Source: an uncultured Prevotellaceae bacterium (GTDB taxonomy: Bacteria > Bacteroidota > Bacteroidia > Bacteroidales > Bacteroidaceae). Taken from it: a stretch of DNA of 6,625 nucleotides. A program made the translations under genes and the position numbers. The notes under the pieces were generated by a model. That model did not search any database, had not been told where the DNA came from, and saw only the letters and a list, made by a program, of their open reading frames with translations. This document shows positions 6,580-6,625 of this stretch, piece by piece (positions within the stretch are counted from its first letter, which is position 1; each line of letters begins with the position of its first letter). Location: NCBI GenBank assembly GCA_937892315.1, contig CALAVF010000132.1, positions 1-6,625 on the forward strand, read 5' to 3'.

Positions 6580-6608
6580 TAAACTTAGATTTTATAAAAT
6601 CAAACTTA
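6580..6608 (-). promoter_or_regulatory. Promoter-like -7 elements for the receptor gene
   Basis: On the minus strand, TAAGTTTG (6601-6608) matches the Bacteroidetes -7 consensus TAnnTTTG perfectly, and TAAGTTTA (6580-6587) matches 7 of 8 positions. For the downstream one, the sequence 19 bases upstream is TTTA (6607-6610), a 3-of-4 match to the -33 TTTG. For the upstream one, the -33 position falls off the right edge. Either would give a leader of about 130-155 bases. The two elements recur because they are part of the 21-bp repeat, so a promoter and a binding site for a regulator may overlap here. Confidence 0.4.
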
Positions 6609-6622
6609 AATTTTATAAAATT
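6581..6622. repeat. Tandem 21-bp repeat, each copy holding a 14-bp palindrome
   Basis: Two adjacent 21-base units (6581-6601 and 6602-6622) differ at only two positions. Each ends in a perfect 14-bp palindrome: GATTTTATAAAATC (6588-6601) and AATTTTATAAAATT (6609-6622). The two differences (G to A and C to T) fall at symmetric ends of the palindrome, so both copies stay fully self-complementary. The 21-bp pitch is two helical turns, putting both palindromes on the same face of the DNA. The repeat lies about 140 bases upstream of the receptor start and overlaps promoter-like elements. An operator for a dimeric regulator is the simplest reading. The array may continue beyond the window edge. Confidence 0.75.
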
Positions 6623-6625
6623 GAA

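Noticed and set aside
6440..6625. Cobalamin riboswitch upstream of a BtuB-sized receptor
   Set aside because: No B12-box (GCCACTG-like) or other conserved core segments were found on the minus strand, and the leader is too short for the full structure within the window.

Overview
The window reads as ordinary core chromosome of a Bacteroidetes (Bacteroidales) bacterium, most likely Prevotella-like. Three things point there. The DnaA protein has Bacteroidetes-style wording, an amidase with a C-terminal SPOR-like domain sits next to an MCE/MlaD-family protein, and the promoters fit the Bacteroidetes -33 TTTG / -7 TAnnTTTG type rather than the E. coli type. The genus is a guess. Genes are moderately GC-rich and the gaps between them are strikingly AT-rich.

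Layout, left to right. Bases 1-260 hold the 3' end of a plus-strand gene I do not recognise. It converges on dnaA, and a strong hairpin (333-367) lies between them. dnaA (418-1827, minus) is complete and has a good promoter at 1874-1905. A 476-base AT-rich gap (1828-2303) follows; it has one near-match DnaA box and no gene I would defend. Next come two minus-strand envelope genes, apparently an operon: a zinc amidase with a C-terminal SPOR-like domain (3270-4379), then an MCE/MlaD-family protein (2304-3212). Upstream of them is a TonB-dependent outer-membrane receptor (4508-6439, minus) with its own terminator (4438-4465). Its roughly 140-base leader and a striking tandem palindromic repeat (6581-6622) reach the right edge.

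How the genes relate: dnaA starts chromosome replication. The amidase and MCE protein both act in the envelope, on peptidoglycan and on lipid transport, and are probably co-transcribed. The receptor imports a ligand that cannot be named from sequence alone. No mobile element, CRISPR array, RNA gene or clearly new multi-gene system is visible. The least explained structure is the pair of 14-bp perfect palindromes at 21-bp pitch in front of the receptor gene. The only base differences between the two copies fall at two symmetric positions and preserve the symmetry.
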